Origin: Acidimicrobiia bacterium
Lineage (GTDB): Bacteria > Acidobacteriota > Vicinamibacteria > Vicinamibacterales > CAVVIG01
Reading direction: 5' to 3'
Length of the DNA: 64,000 bases
NCBI GenBank assembly: GCA_016871175.1
Contig: VFZL01000019.1
Span: forward strand, 19,502-83,501
Position 1 is the stretch's first letter. Each line of letters starts with the position of its first letter. A program made the translations under genes and the position numbers. Positions 46,011 through 53,740 of the stretch are shown piece by piece. The notes beneath the pieces are model-generated. The model was given only the letters and a program-made list of their open reading frames with translations. It ran no database searches and was not told where the DNA came from.

Positions 46011-48385
46011 GGAGAGTTGCGCGAGACGTGGTGTGTTTCCTCCGGCGCGTCGCGTCGACGCTGCCCGTGGCTGTGCTGCTGATCGCGGCGCCAGCAGTCG
46101 GCCAGGATGCGGCACCCAGTCAAGACTTGGCGCGGAGCACCAACCCTGCGCCGAGCGGAGCGCCTCAGCCTCCGAGCACGATGTCCCGCGACGCCGAGGG
46201 GCACACCACCATACGTGCGGTTCGCCTCACCGAGCCGCTTCGCCTCGACGGCGCCGTCGACGAGGCCGTGTATCGGGCCAACCAGCCATTCTCCGACTAC
46301 ATCCAGATGGAGCCGCGCGGAGGGGAGGTCGCGACAGAGAAGACAGAGGGCTGGATTCTGTTCGACGCGAACAACGTCTACGTCACCATCCGCGCGTTCG
46401 AAAGCCAGCCGGACCGGATGATCGTCAACGAGATGCGACGCGACAGCAACAACATCCGCCAGGGGGACAGCATCGGGTTCTCGTTCGACACGTTCCTCGA
46501 CAGGCGCAACGCGGTCCAATTCGAGGCGAACGTCCTTGGTGGCCGCACCGACGGACAGAGCACCAACGAGCGCCAGTACAACGGCGACTGGAATCCGGTG
46601 TGGCGGCTGGCGACCGGTCGGTTCGAAGGCGGGTGGAGCATCGAGGCGGCGATTCCATTCAAGTCCTTGCGCTACCGGCCGGGTCGCACTCAGACGTGGG
46701 GGTTCCAGTCGCGGCGCGTGAGCAAGTGGAAGAACGAGATCTCCTACGTGGCCAAGGTCCCGCCGGCGATGGGCATGGGGCGCGCCGACTTCTCCGCGTC
46801 GCTGTACGCCACCGTGACCGGGATCGAGGCGCCCGAGGGTGGACGCACCATCGAGGTGAAACCGTACGTCATCGGAAGCACGCTGACCGACCGGCAAGCG
46901 AGGCCGATGCGGTTGAATGAGTTCAACCGGAACGCGGGTCTCGACGCCAAGTACAGCACCCAAAACCTGACGGCGGACCTCACGGTGAACACCGACTTCG
47001 CGCAGGTCGAGGTCGACGAGCAACAGGTGAACCTGACGCGCTTCAATCTGTTCTTTCCCGAAAAGCGCGAGTTCTTTCTCGAGAACCTCGGTGCGTTCAC
47101 CTTCGGCGGGGTCTTTGGACGCGCGAGTGCCGCGAGCAACAACGCCGGCAGCACGACCGCCAGCACAGGCGGGCTCGGTGGCGACTCGGGTGATGCGCCG
47201 ATCATGTTCTATAGCCGCCGTATCGGCTTGGGGCCAAACGGAGTCGAACCCATTCTCGGAGGTGGACGCCTGTCCGGCCGCATCGGTCGGACCTCGTTCG
47301 GTGTAGTCAACATCCAGACACGCGATTCAGGCGTTCCGAACGCGGCGAATTTCGCGAGAGCGACGAACTTCTCAGTCGCCCGCCTGCGGCAAGACATTCT
47401 TCGGCGAAGTAGCCTCGGCGCGATCTTCACAGGCCGGACCGTGGCGACCAGGGGCGTCGGCCAGAACCAGCTGTTCGGCGTCGACGGCACATTCGCGTTC
47501 TATGACAACCTCTCCTTGAACGCGTACTGGGCCAAGACGCAGACAGATGACTTGCGCGGCGACGATGTGAGCCATCGGCTGTTCTTCGACTACTCCGGGG
47601 ACCGCTACGGACTGCAGCTCGAGAACCTGCGCATCGGCGACAACTTCAATCCAGAGGTCGGCTTCCTCCGCCGCGACAACATCGTCAAACGGTTCGCGCA
47701 GGCGCGTTTCAGCCCGCGACCGAAGCGGAACACGGTGGTGCGGAAGTATGCGGGCGTCGGGCAGTTCATGCACGTTGAAGACGGCGCAGGCCGCTTGGTG
47801 ACTCGCATCTCGGACGGGGAGTTCGGCATCGACTTCCAGAACAGCGATCGCTTCTACGTCGGGTTGAATCGCGACTACGAGTATCTGGTTCAGCGGTTCA
47901 GCATCGCCCGCGGCGTGAACATCCCGATCGGCGGCTACGAGTTCACGACCGGCCGCATGGGCTACAATTTCGGCCAGCAGCGCGCGCTGTCGGCGGTCAT
48001 CCAGCTCGAGCGTGGCAGCTTTTACGACGGTGATCGAACCACGATTACCGGCACGCGTGGCCGTGTGAACCTGACGTCGCGATTCTCCGCCGAGCCGACG
48101 GTGTCGTTGAACTGGGTGGACCTGCCGTTCGGCCAGTTTCTCACGACGGTGGCGGCCACTCGGGCCACGTATACCATCAGGCCGCTCATGTTCGTGAGCG
48201 CCCTGCTGCAGTACAACTCCAACACGGCAGCGGTCAGTGGCAACGTGCGCCTGCGCTGGGAGTACCGTCCTGGCAGCGAGCTGTTCGTCGTGTACAACGA
48301 GGAACGCGATACGCTGACTCCGAGCTTTCCGGGAGTCCGGAATCGAACGGTGGTCCTGAAGATCAATCGCCTGTTCCGGCCCTGA
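46007..48385 (+). CDS. DUF5916 outer-membrane-associated protein
   Basis: A 792-residue exported protein (signal about 10-32, ending AVGQ). An N-terminal carbohydrate-binding family-9-like domain (about 65-225; RLDGAVDEAVYRANQPFSDYIQ, then GDSIGFSFDTFLDRRNAVQFEANVLGG) is followed by the DUF5916 region, a long beta-strand protein with FPEKREFFLENLGAFTFGG and many barrel-like strands ending in LFRP. A role in outer-membrane carbohydrate handling is inferred. The start is uncertain: TTG 46007 overlaps the previous stop (TTGA), while GTG 46028 lies 11 nt after GGAGAG; both give the same protein core. Confidence 0.82.
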   Translation: MRRVARDVVCFLRRVASTLPVAVLLIAAPAVGQDAAPSQDLARSTNPAPSGAPQPPSTMSRDAEGHTTIRAVRLTEPLRLDGAVDEAVYRANQPFSDYIQMEPRGGEVATEKTEGWILFDANNVYVTIRAFESQPDRMIVNEMRRDSNNIRQGDSIGFSFDTFLDRRNAVQFEANVLGGRTDGQSTNERQYNGDWNPVWRLATGRFEGGWSIEAAIPFKSLRYRPGRTQTWGFQSRRVSKWKNEISYVAKVPPAMGMGRADFSASLYATVTGIEAPEGGRTIEVKPYVIGSTLTDRQARPMRLNEFNRNAGLDAKYSTQNLTADLTVNTDFAQVEVDEQQVNLTRFNLFFPEKREFFLENLGAFTFGGVFGRASAASNNAGSTTASTGGLGGDSGDAPIMFYSRRIGLGPNGVEPILGGGRLSGRIGRTSFGVVNIQTRDSGVPNAANFARATNFSVARLRQDILRRSSLGAIFTGRTVATRGVGQNQLFGVDGTFAFYDNLSLNAYWAKTQTDDLRGDDVSHRLFFDYSGDRYGLQLENLRIGDNFNPEVGFLRRDNIVKRFAQARFSPRPKRNTVVRKYAGVGQFMHVEDGAGRLVTRISDGEFGIDFQNSDRFYVGLNRDYEYLVQRFSIARGVNIPIGGYEFTTGRMGYNFGQQRALSAVIQLERGSFYDGDRTTITGTRGRVNLTSRFSAEPTVSLNWVDLPFGQFLTTVAATRATYTIRPLMFVSALLQYNSNTAAVSGNVRLRWEYRPGSELFVVYNEERDTLTPSFPGVRNRTVVLKINRLFRP

Positions 48386-48390
48386 GCACG

Positions 48391-48903
48391 ATGCTGCTCC
48401 GATATGGCGCGTCGATGGCTCCTGCCGCGCGGTGGCTCTCGGCCGGTAGTTTGCTCTGGTCTGGTGCCTTGCCCGCGGCTGCGGCCGCCGCGTCGACCGG
48501 GGCGGGACCGGCGGCTTGGCTCGTGCCGCTCGTCTACGGTATTGGCCACGTCGTGTGCCATCAGCGACCAGAACGTTCGTTTGCCTGGGGAGATGTGGCG
48601 TGGCCCGTGTGTGCTCGCTGTTCGGGCATCTACTTCGGGGCAACGCTCGGTGCACTGCTGGGGCTCATCGTCCCACTCGGGTTGGTTGCGTCGCCGGCTC
48701 GAGTGCGGCTCTGGTTGGTGTCGTCGGCGATGCCGGTTGTGCTCACGTTGGCGTACGAATGGCTAACGGGGGAGGCGCCGTCGAACAACCTGCGAGCGAT
48801 GAGCGGCGGCGTCGTGGGGACCATGGTGGCTTGGTTGCTGGTGTCGTTCGTCAGCGAGGGGCGCGGGCACTGGTCTGGCACGCACGGGAACGTTCGGGCC
48901 TGA
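48391..48903 (+). CDS. DUF2085 membrane protein
   Basis: A 170-residue integral membrane protein with about four to five hydrophobic segments. The DUF2085 signature is plain: VCHQRPERSF followed by WPVCARCSGIYFG, with the paired Cys and His residues of this family. It starts six nt after the DUF5916 stop. Function is not known in the family. The following three small membrane genes run in the same direction with short gaps. Confidence 0.85.
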   Translation: MLLRYGASMAPAARWLSAGSLLWSGALPAAAAAASTGAGPAAWLVPLVYGIGHVVCHQRPERSFAWGDVAWPVCARCSGIYFGATLGALLGLIVPLGLVASPARVRLWLVSSAMPVVLTLAYEWLTGEAPSNNLRAMSGGVVGTMVAWLLVSFVSEGRGHWSGTHGNVRA

Positions 48904-48918
48904 GGTAAACTGAACTCC

Positions 48919-49305
48919 GTGGCTCGCACGGCGACGATCCCGACCGGCCAGGTGATGATGCTCTGCGCGGCGGCCTGGGCCGTCCCCGGCGCCGGGCACG
49001 TCTGGCTCGGGCAGCGTGCGAAGGGGACGATCTTCCTCGTCGTGCTGACGTTGATGTTCGCGGTGGGCCTGCTCGCCCAGGGCCGCATCGCGCCCTTCGA
49101 TTTCTCCGAGCCGCTCGTCGGTCTGGCTGCGTTCGCTGATCTGGGGATTGGCGTTCCGTACTTTGTCGCGAAGCTCTTCTCGTGGGGCGCTGGGGACGTC
49201 CGTGCGGTGAGCTACGAGTACGGCAATGCATTCCTCATCGTCGCGGGGCTTTTGAACCTGCTCGTGGTGATTGACGCCTACGACATCGCGCTTGGCCGCA
49301 AGTGA
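48919..49305 (+). CDS. DUF6677-like small membrane protein
   Basis: A 128-residue protein with about three hydrophobic segments. AAAWAVPGAGHVWLGQRAKGTIFLVVL at the N-terminus matches short membrane proteins that carry a Gly-x-Gly-His motif in their first helix, and I think it is of the DUF6677 type, but this is not certain. The start is GTG 48919, 7 nt after a TAAACT hexamer, with no ribosome binding site. Its stop overlaps the start of a 57-residue gene. Confidence 0.65.
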   Translation: MARTATIPTGQVMMLCAAAWAVPGAGHVWLGQRAKGTIFLVVLTLMFAVGLLAQGRIAPFDFSEPLVGLAAFADLGIGVPYFVAKLFSWGAGDVRAVSYEYGNAFLIVAGLLNLLVVIDAYDIALGRK

Positions 49306-49478
49306 TGCACAGCCACCTCCTGCTGCTCGTGTTGTTCGCGCTCGGCGTGTCGACCGTATTCAGCTTGTTGATGAAGCAAGACACGGCCGAGCAACTGCGA
49401 TTCGGAAGCATGTTCTTCGCCGGCTTTCTCGGCGCGGCGGTGGTGCTCGGCTGGCTGATGTTCCCCTTCCCGCTCTAG
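49305..49478 (+). CDS. 57-residue membrane protein
   Basis: ATG 49305 shares its A with the previous TGA stop. The product is 57 residues, with two hydrophobic helices (about 3-23 and 37-55) joined by a short charged loop (LMKQDTAEQLRFG). It ends ten nt before the VanZ-like gene. Its size, codon use and tight spacing are those of a real gene, although no family can be named. Confidence 0.6.
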   Translation: MHSHLLLLVLFALGVSTVFSLLMKQDTAEQLRFGSMFFAGFLGAAVVLGWLMFPFPL

Positions 49479-49486
49479 GCTGAGGG

Positions 49487-49918
49487 GTGGTCGTGTCCGC
49501 CGCCTTGCGCCGCTGGCTGCCTGTCGCCGCCTACATGGCGCTCATCTTCTATCAGTCTGCTCAGACGTCGTGGCCTGTCGGACTGCACTCCGTCTGGGAC
49601 AAGCTGCTGCACGTCGGCGGCTACATCCCTCTTGGGTGGCTGTGCGTCCGCGCGCTCACCGATCGGTTTCGGCACGCGACGACCCTCCCCGTCGGCCTCG
49701 GGGCATGGGCGATCGCGACGGTTTACGCCGCCAGCGACGAGTGGCACCAGTCGTTCGTCCCTTTGCGCGAGATGGACGGCGGCGACCTCTTCGCGGACGC
49801 GATTGGGGCGGCGCTCGCCGTGGTGGCCTCCGTCGTGTGGTCTCGCGTCCGAACGCGTCGTGCTGCGCCCTCGATAATCGAGCCCCCGAAGCGGCGTGCT
49901 GGTCTCTCGACGCCTTGA
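49487..49918 (+). CDS. VanZ-like membrane protein
   Basis: A 143-residue protein of the VanZ family: a hydrophobic N-terminal helix, an SVWDKLLHVGGYIPLGWLC segment and an ASDEWHQSFVPLREMDGGDLFADAIGAALA signature with the conserved Asp/Glu, His, Gln and Arg. In enterococci VanZ adds low-level teicoplanin resistance; in most bacteria its role is unknown. The start is GTG 49487. The stop codon is at the left edge of a GAACC repeat. Confidence 0.85.
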   Translation: MVVSAALRRWLPVAAYMALIFYQSAQTSWPVGLHSVWDKLLHVGGYIPLGWLCVRALTDRFRHATTLPVGLGAWAIATVYAASDEWHQSFVPLREMDGGDLFADAIGAALAVVASVVWSRVRTRRAAPSIIEPPKRRAGLSTP

Positions 49919-49945
49919 ACCTGGAACCCGAGAACACTGAACCAC
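49912..49945. repeat. GAACC short-period repeat, locus 5
   Basis: Four GAAC[AC] units (ttgaacctgg, gaacccgag, gaacactga, accaccgg) begin at the VanZ stop codon and run toward the hydratase promoter, at 8-10 nt spacing. Confidence 0.6.
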
Positions 49946-49979
49946 CGGCCCCGTGAGCCGATGCGTGCTGCGCGCAGCG

Positions 49980-49985
49980 TATAAT
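49980..49985 (+). promoter_or_regulatory. -10 box of enoyl-CoA hydratase
   Basis: TATAAT is exact and lies 11 nt before the ATG at 49997, so the leader would be about 4-5 nt, practically leaderless. No Shine-Dalgarno sequence and no clear -35 box. Confidence 0.55.
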
Positions 49986-49996
49986 CCATTCGCGAT

Positions 49997-50794
49997 ATGA
50001 CCTTCGACAACCTCCTCGTTGAGCGTGAGGGCGGCGATGCCGCTGCGCCGGTCGTCACCGTCACGATCAACCGGCCCGCTGTGCTCAATGCCCTCAGCCT
50101 GTCGACGCTGGATGATCTCCGGCGTGCCTTCAGCGAGTTTCGAAGCGATGCGACCGTTCGGGTCGTGATCTTGACGGGCGCTGGAGAGAAGTCGTTCGTC
50201 GCAGGTGCGGACATCAAGGAGCTGGCGCAGCAGAATCCGATCGGTGGACGCGAGTTCGCGCGGTCGGGGCAGGCGCTCTGTGACCTCATCGAGACGCTCG
50301 GGAAACCGGTGATCGCGGCGATCAACGGGTTCGCACTTGGCGGCGGGTGTGAGCTCGCGATGGCGTGCACGATTCGCATCGCGTCAGAGACCGCCCGGCT
50401 GGGCCAACCGGAAGTCAATCTCGGCATCATTCCCGGATACGGCGGCACCCAGCGCTTGCCGCGTCTGGTTGGCAAGGGCCGCGCGCTGGAGCTGATGCTC
50501 ACAGGAGCGCCGATTTCAGCCACGGAAGCCCACCGGATCGGACTCCTCAATCGTGTCGTGCCGCCGACCGAGCTGATGCCGACCGCCCGCACCGTAGCCG
50601 CGCAGCTCGCCGCGCAGCCGCCAGTGGCCGTGCGCTACATCCTCGAGGCCGTCCAGCGGGGTCTCGATGGGTCGATGGCGGACGCGCTGGCCCACGAGGC
50701 CACGTTGTTTGGCTTGGTGGTGGCGACGAAGGACATGCGCGAAGGGACTGGCGCGTTTCTCGACAAGCGAAAGCCCGTTTTCACGGGCAGGTAG
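49997..50794 (+). CDS. Enoyl-CoA hydratase/isomerase family protein
   Basis: A 265-residue crotonase-fold enzyme hydrating trans-2-enoyl-CoA. The oxyanion-hole segment GFALGGGCELAMACTIRIAS and the second catalytic segment GQPEVNLGIIPGYGGTQRLPRLVG are intact; the two catalytic Glu residues are about 119 and 139, as in rat enoyl-CoA hydratase. The acyl-CoA dehydrogenase at 17.9 kb could feed the same pathway, but they are far apart. It is probably transcribed from the TATAAT just upstream. The gap to ribH is 59 nt with no riboswitch seen. Confidence 0.93.
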   Translation: MTFDNLLVEREGGDAAAPVVTVTINRPAVLNALSLSTLDDLRRAFSEFRSDATVRVVILTGAGEKSFVAGADIKELAQQNPIGGREFARSGQALCDLIETLGKPVIAAINGFALGGGCELAMACTIRIASETARLGQPEVNLGIIPGYGGTQRLPRLVGKGRALELMLTGAPISATEAHRIGLLNRVVPPTELMPTARTVAAQLAAQPPVAVRYILEAVQRGLDGSMADALAHEATLFGLVVATKDMREGTGAFLDKRKPVFTGR

Positions 50795-50853
50795 GCTCCA
50801 GATGGCGCCCGGTGGCCTGATGGGCCAGGTAGGCGCCGGGCAGGAATTACACG

Positions 50854-51333
50854 ATGCGGATCATTGACGGCACACCGACGGCGGCCGGCCTTCGCGTGGC
50901 CCTTGTGGTGTCGAAGTATCACGATTTCGTGACGGACAAGCTGCAGCAGGGCGCGCTTGCGGCGCTCGACGCAGCGAGGGTGACCGCCGTCACCGTCGTG
51001 AAGGTTCCGGGTGCATTCGAGATTCCCACGGCGGCGCGCCAAGCGGCCGACACACGCCGGTTCGACGCCGTCGTGTGCTTGGGCTGCTTGATCCGTGGCG
51101 CCACGCCGCACTTCGATTTCATCGCGGCCGCGGTGGCCCATGGACTCGTCGCGGCTTCGGGCGAGAGCGGTGTGCCCATGTCCTTTGGTGTGCTGACGAC
51201 GAATTCGGCGGAGGAAGCGCTGGCGCGAGCGAGTGAGGGACCATCGAACAAGGGCTTTGAGGCCGCCCTGGCGGCTATCGAGATGGCCACGATCGCGCGG
51301 GCCCTTCACGGCACGGAGCGCCAGGAGGGGTGA
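50854..51333 (+). CDS. ribH: 6,7-dimethyl-8-ribityllumazine synthase
   Basis: The 159-residue enzyme catalyses the penultimate step of riboflavin synthesis. The signatures VPGAFEIPTAAR and RGATPHFDFIAAAVAHGL (catalytic His about residue 86) are intact. ATG 50854 gives the normal length. No FMN-riboswitch core sequence was found in the upstream gap. nusB overlaps its stop by 4 nt (GTGA), the common ribH-nusB arrangement. Confidence 0.95.
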   Translation: MRIIDGTPTAAGLRVALVVSKYHDFVTDKLQQGALAALDAARVTAVTVVKVPGAFEIPTAARQAADTRRFDAVVCLGCLIRGATPHFDFIAAAVAHGLVAASGESGVPMSFGVLTTNSAEEALARASEGPSNKGFEAALAAIEMATIARALHGTERQEG

Positions 51334-51767
51334 CCAGCGCGCACCGTCATCGCGCGCGCGAAGCAGCGCTCCAGATCCTGTATTTGTGGCAGGTAGGCAA
51401 GACGGACATCGACCGCGCGGCCGAAACGTTCTTCGGTTGGCAGTGGCCCGAAGACGAACCGCTGCCGAATCCGGACGTGGTGGGATTCGCGACGGAACTG
51501 GCGCGCGACACGGTCCGGCGGCTCGACACGCTGGATGCTCACATTGCTGACGCCTCCGCACGGTGGCGGCCCGAGCGGATGGCCGTGATCGATCGCCTGA
51601 TCCTGCGGATGTCCGTGTGCGAGATGTGGCGCGATCGCAACACACCGCCCGCTGTGATCATCAACGAAGCCCTGGAGCTTGCGCGGACGTTCTCTACCGA
51701 AGATGCAGTGAAGTTCATCAATGGGATGCTCGACGGCATCAGGAGCAAGCTCGACGAGACTCGATGA
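51330..51767 (+). CDS. nusB: Transcription antitermination factor NusB
   Basis: NusB binds boxA RNA with NusE/S10 and prevents early termination in rRNA operons. The 145-residue protein has the N-terminal HRAREAALQILYLWQV helix, the core ERMAVIDRLILRMSVCEM and the C-terminal EALELARTFSTEDAVKFINGMLDGI, all family hallmarks. GTG 51330 overlaps ribH by 4 nt. The usual length is 130-150. It is followed by a long GGTTC/GAACC repeat and lysS. Confidence 0.95.
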   Translation: MTSAHRHRAREAALQILYLWQVGKTDIDRAAETFFGWQWPEDEPLPNPDVVGFATELARDTVRRLDTLDAHIADASARWRPERMAVIDRLILRMSVCEMWRDRNTPPAVIINEALELARTFSTEDAVKFINGMLDGIRSKLDETR

Positions 51768-51773
51768 TTTCAC

Positions 51774-51939
51774 GGGTTCTGGGGGTTCTGGGGGTTCAGG
51801 GGTTCACGGGTTTAAGGTTCAGGGGTTCCTGGGTCTAGGGTGCCAAGGTTCTCAGGTTCGCGGGTTCGAAGGGTCACAGGTCAGGCCATCCGGGCCGCAC
51901 GGATTCGCGGGACTCTTGAACCCTTGAACCCACGAACTC
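51774..51939. repeat. GGTTC/GAACC short-period repeat, locus 6 (longest)
   Basis: Nine GGTTC units at 8-13 nt spacing (gggttctg, ggggttctg, ggggttcagg, ggttcacgg, aggttcagg, gggttcctg, aggttctcag, aggttcgcg, gggttcga) are followed by TTGAACCC twice and CGAACTCC near the lysS start. The two halves are complementary, so the transcript can fold into a long stem upstream of the lysS ribosome binding site. Confidence 0.75.
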
Positions 51940-51954
51940 CTCTTGAGGGGTGCA

Positions 51955-53496
51955 ATGACTTCATTGGAGGAGCAGATCGCTCAGCGGCAGGCGAACCTGC
52001 GCGAGCTGGAGGCGCTTGGAGTGGCGGCGTACCCGAACCGCTTCGACCGCCGACATACCGTCACTGAGCTCGTCGAGGCGCACGGCGGGCAGACTGGCGA
52101 GCAGCTCGAGGCGGACCGGCCCGAGACCGTGGCGAGCGGGCGCGTGCTTGGCATCCGATCGTTTGGCAAAGCGAATTTCCTGGTCCTCTCCGACGGACGG
52201 GAGCAGATTCAAGCCTACATCCGGCAGGATTCGCTCCCCGAGCTCGACTTCAAGATCTTCAAGCTGCTCGACTTCGGCGACTGGGTGGGTGTCGCAGGAC
52301 GGCTGTTCCGAACGAGGACCAACGAGCTGACGATTTGGGCATCGCGTCTGCACTTTCTCGCGAAGTGTCACCTGCCGCTGCCAGAGAAGTGGCATGGCCT
52401 GACGGACATCGAGATCCGCTACCGGCAGCGGTACCTCGACCTCGCGGTGAATCCGGAGTCACGTCGGGTCTTCGAGGTCCGGAGCAAGGTGGTCTCGGCG
52501 ATCCGCGAGTTCATGACCGCTCGCGGGTTCCTCGAAGTCGAAACGCCGATGATGCAGCCGATCCCCGGTGGCGCGCTCGCGCGGCCGTTCGTCACGCATC
52601 ACAACGCGCTCGACATGGAGCTCTTCCTCCGCGTTGCGCCCGAGTTGTACCTCAAGCGGCTCGTCGTTGGGGGCATGGAGCGGGTGTTCGAGATCAACCG
52701 CAACTTCCGCAACGAGGGGATCTCGACCCAACACAACCCCGAGTTCACGATGATGGAGTTCTACCAGGCCTACGTCGACTATCAGCAGCTGATGACGATG
52801 ACCGAAGAGATGATCGGGACGGTTGCGCGGCAGGTGCTCGGAACGGATCGCGTCACGTTCAACGGTCGCGAGATCTCACTCGCCGCACCATTCTCCCGAA
52901 TCTCCTTACGGGAGGGCGCGCGAGAAGCGGCCTCCCGTCGGCTGGGACGCGATGTGGCGGCCGACGCGCTGCGCTCCCGAGAAGCCGCCGCCGCGCTCGC
53001 CACCGAACTTGGCGTCGCGGTTGACCCCAAGGCCGGGGCCGGCAGGATCGCGACCGACCTCTTCGAGCGACTCTGTGAGGATCGATTGGTTCAGCCGACC
53101 TTCGTCTATGACTTCCCCACAGAGGTGTCCCCATTGTCCAAGCAGTGCACGGACGATCCCGACACCGTCGAGCGCTTCGAGCTCTACATTGGGGGATTCG
53201 AGGTAGCCAACGCCTTCAGCGAGCTCAACGATCCGGCGGAACAGCGGCGGCGCTTCGAGGCGCAGCTCGAGGAGCGAGCGGGTGGGGATCTCGAGGCCCA
53301 TCACATGGACGAGGATTACGTGCGAGCCCTCGAGTACGGCTTGCCCCCCACCGGTGGTGAAGGCGTCGGTATCGACCGGCTCGTGATGGTTCTGACCGGC
53401 AGTCCGTCCATCCGGGACGTCATCTTGTTTCCGCTCTTGCGGCCCGCCTCGGCGAGGGCGGATCGCGCTGCGTCCGGCGAGGGGCACACGTCCTGA
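51955..53496 (+). CDS. lysS: Lysyl-tRNA synthetase (class II)
   Basis: A 513-residue class II synthetase. The anticodon-binding OB domain (about 55-150; VLGIRSFGKANFLVLSDGREQIQAYI) precedes the catalytic core. Motif 1 (SKVVSAIREFMTARGFLEVETPMMQ), motif 2 (FEINRNFRNEGISTQHNPEFTMMEFY) and motif 3 (GEGVGIDRLVMVL) are intact. ATG 51955 has a TTGAGGGG site upstream; three in-frame residues at 51943 are not needed. The length fits the family. It carries a short C-terminal extension. Confidence 0.96.
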   Translation: MTSLEEQIAQRQANLRELEALGVAAYPNRFDRRHTVTELVEAHGGQTGEQLEADRPETVASGRVLGIRSFGKANFLVLSDGREQIQAYIRQDSLPELDFKIFKLLDFGDWVGVAGRLFRTRTNELTIWASRLHFLAKCHLPLPEKWHGLTDIEIRYRQRYLDLAVNPESRRVFEVRSKVVSAIREFMTARGFLEVETPMMQPIPGGALARPFVTHHNALDMELFLRVAPELYLKRLVVGGMERVFEINRNFRNEGISTQHNPEFTMMEFYQAYVDYQQLMTMTEEMIGTVARQVLGTDRVTFNGREISLAAPFSRISLREGAREAASRRLGRDVAADALRSREAAAALATELGVAVDPKAGAGRIATDLFERLCEDRLVQPTFVYDFPTEVSPLSKQCTDDPDTVERFELYIGGFEVANAFSELNDPAEQRRRFEAQLEERAGGDLEAHHMDEDYVRALEYGLPPTGGEGVGIDRLVMVLTGSPSIRDVILFPLLRPASARADRAASGEGHTS

Positions 53497-53601
53497 CGAG
53501 CGCACCCGACTCGCACGAGCTGAGTTCTGGCGTCCGCTCTCCAGTTTCATGAACGTGGGTAACGACGTCGGCCCGCCGGCGGTCTGCGGTCCATTTTTGC
53601 C

Positions 53602-53629
53602 TTGACTCACTCACGGGGCGGAGAATAAT
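53602..53629 (+). promoter_or_regulatory. Promoter of the first tandem TonB-dependent receptor
   Basis: TTGACT (53602-53607) and AATAAT (53624-53629) are spaced by 16 nt, or ATAATT by 17. The rest of the 244-nt gap after lysS holds a GC-rich CCGCCGGCGG palindrome and the about 105-nt leader, with no other signal seen. Confidence 0.6.
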
Positions 53630-53740
53630 TTGCCTGACGCATTTTCAGGTCAACCGGGCGCCACGCGGCTCTGGATGTTGCTGGACGGCCGCTCGACGCT
53701 GAAGATGCATAACATCGCCGCGAGACGGCGAGGAGGCTAG

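Noticed and set aside
50795..50853. A possible FMN riboswitch before ribH.
   Set aside because: The 59 nt are too short and none of the conserved RFN sequences are present.
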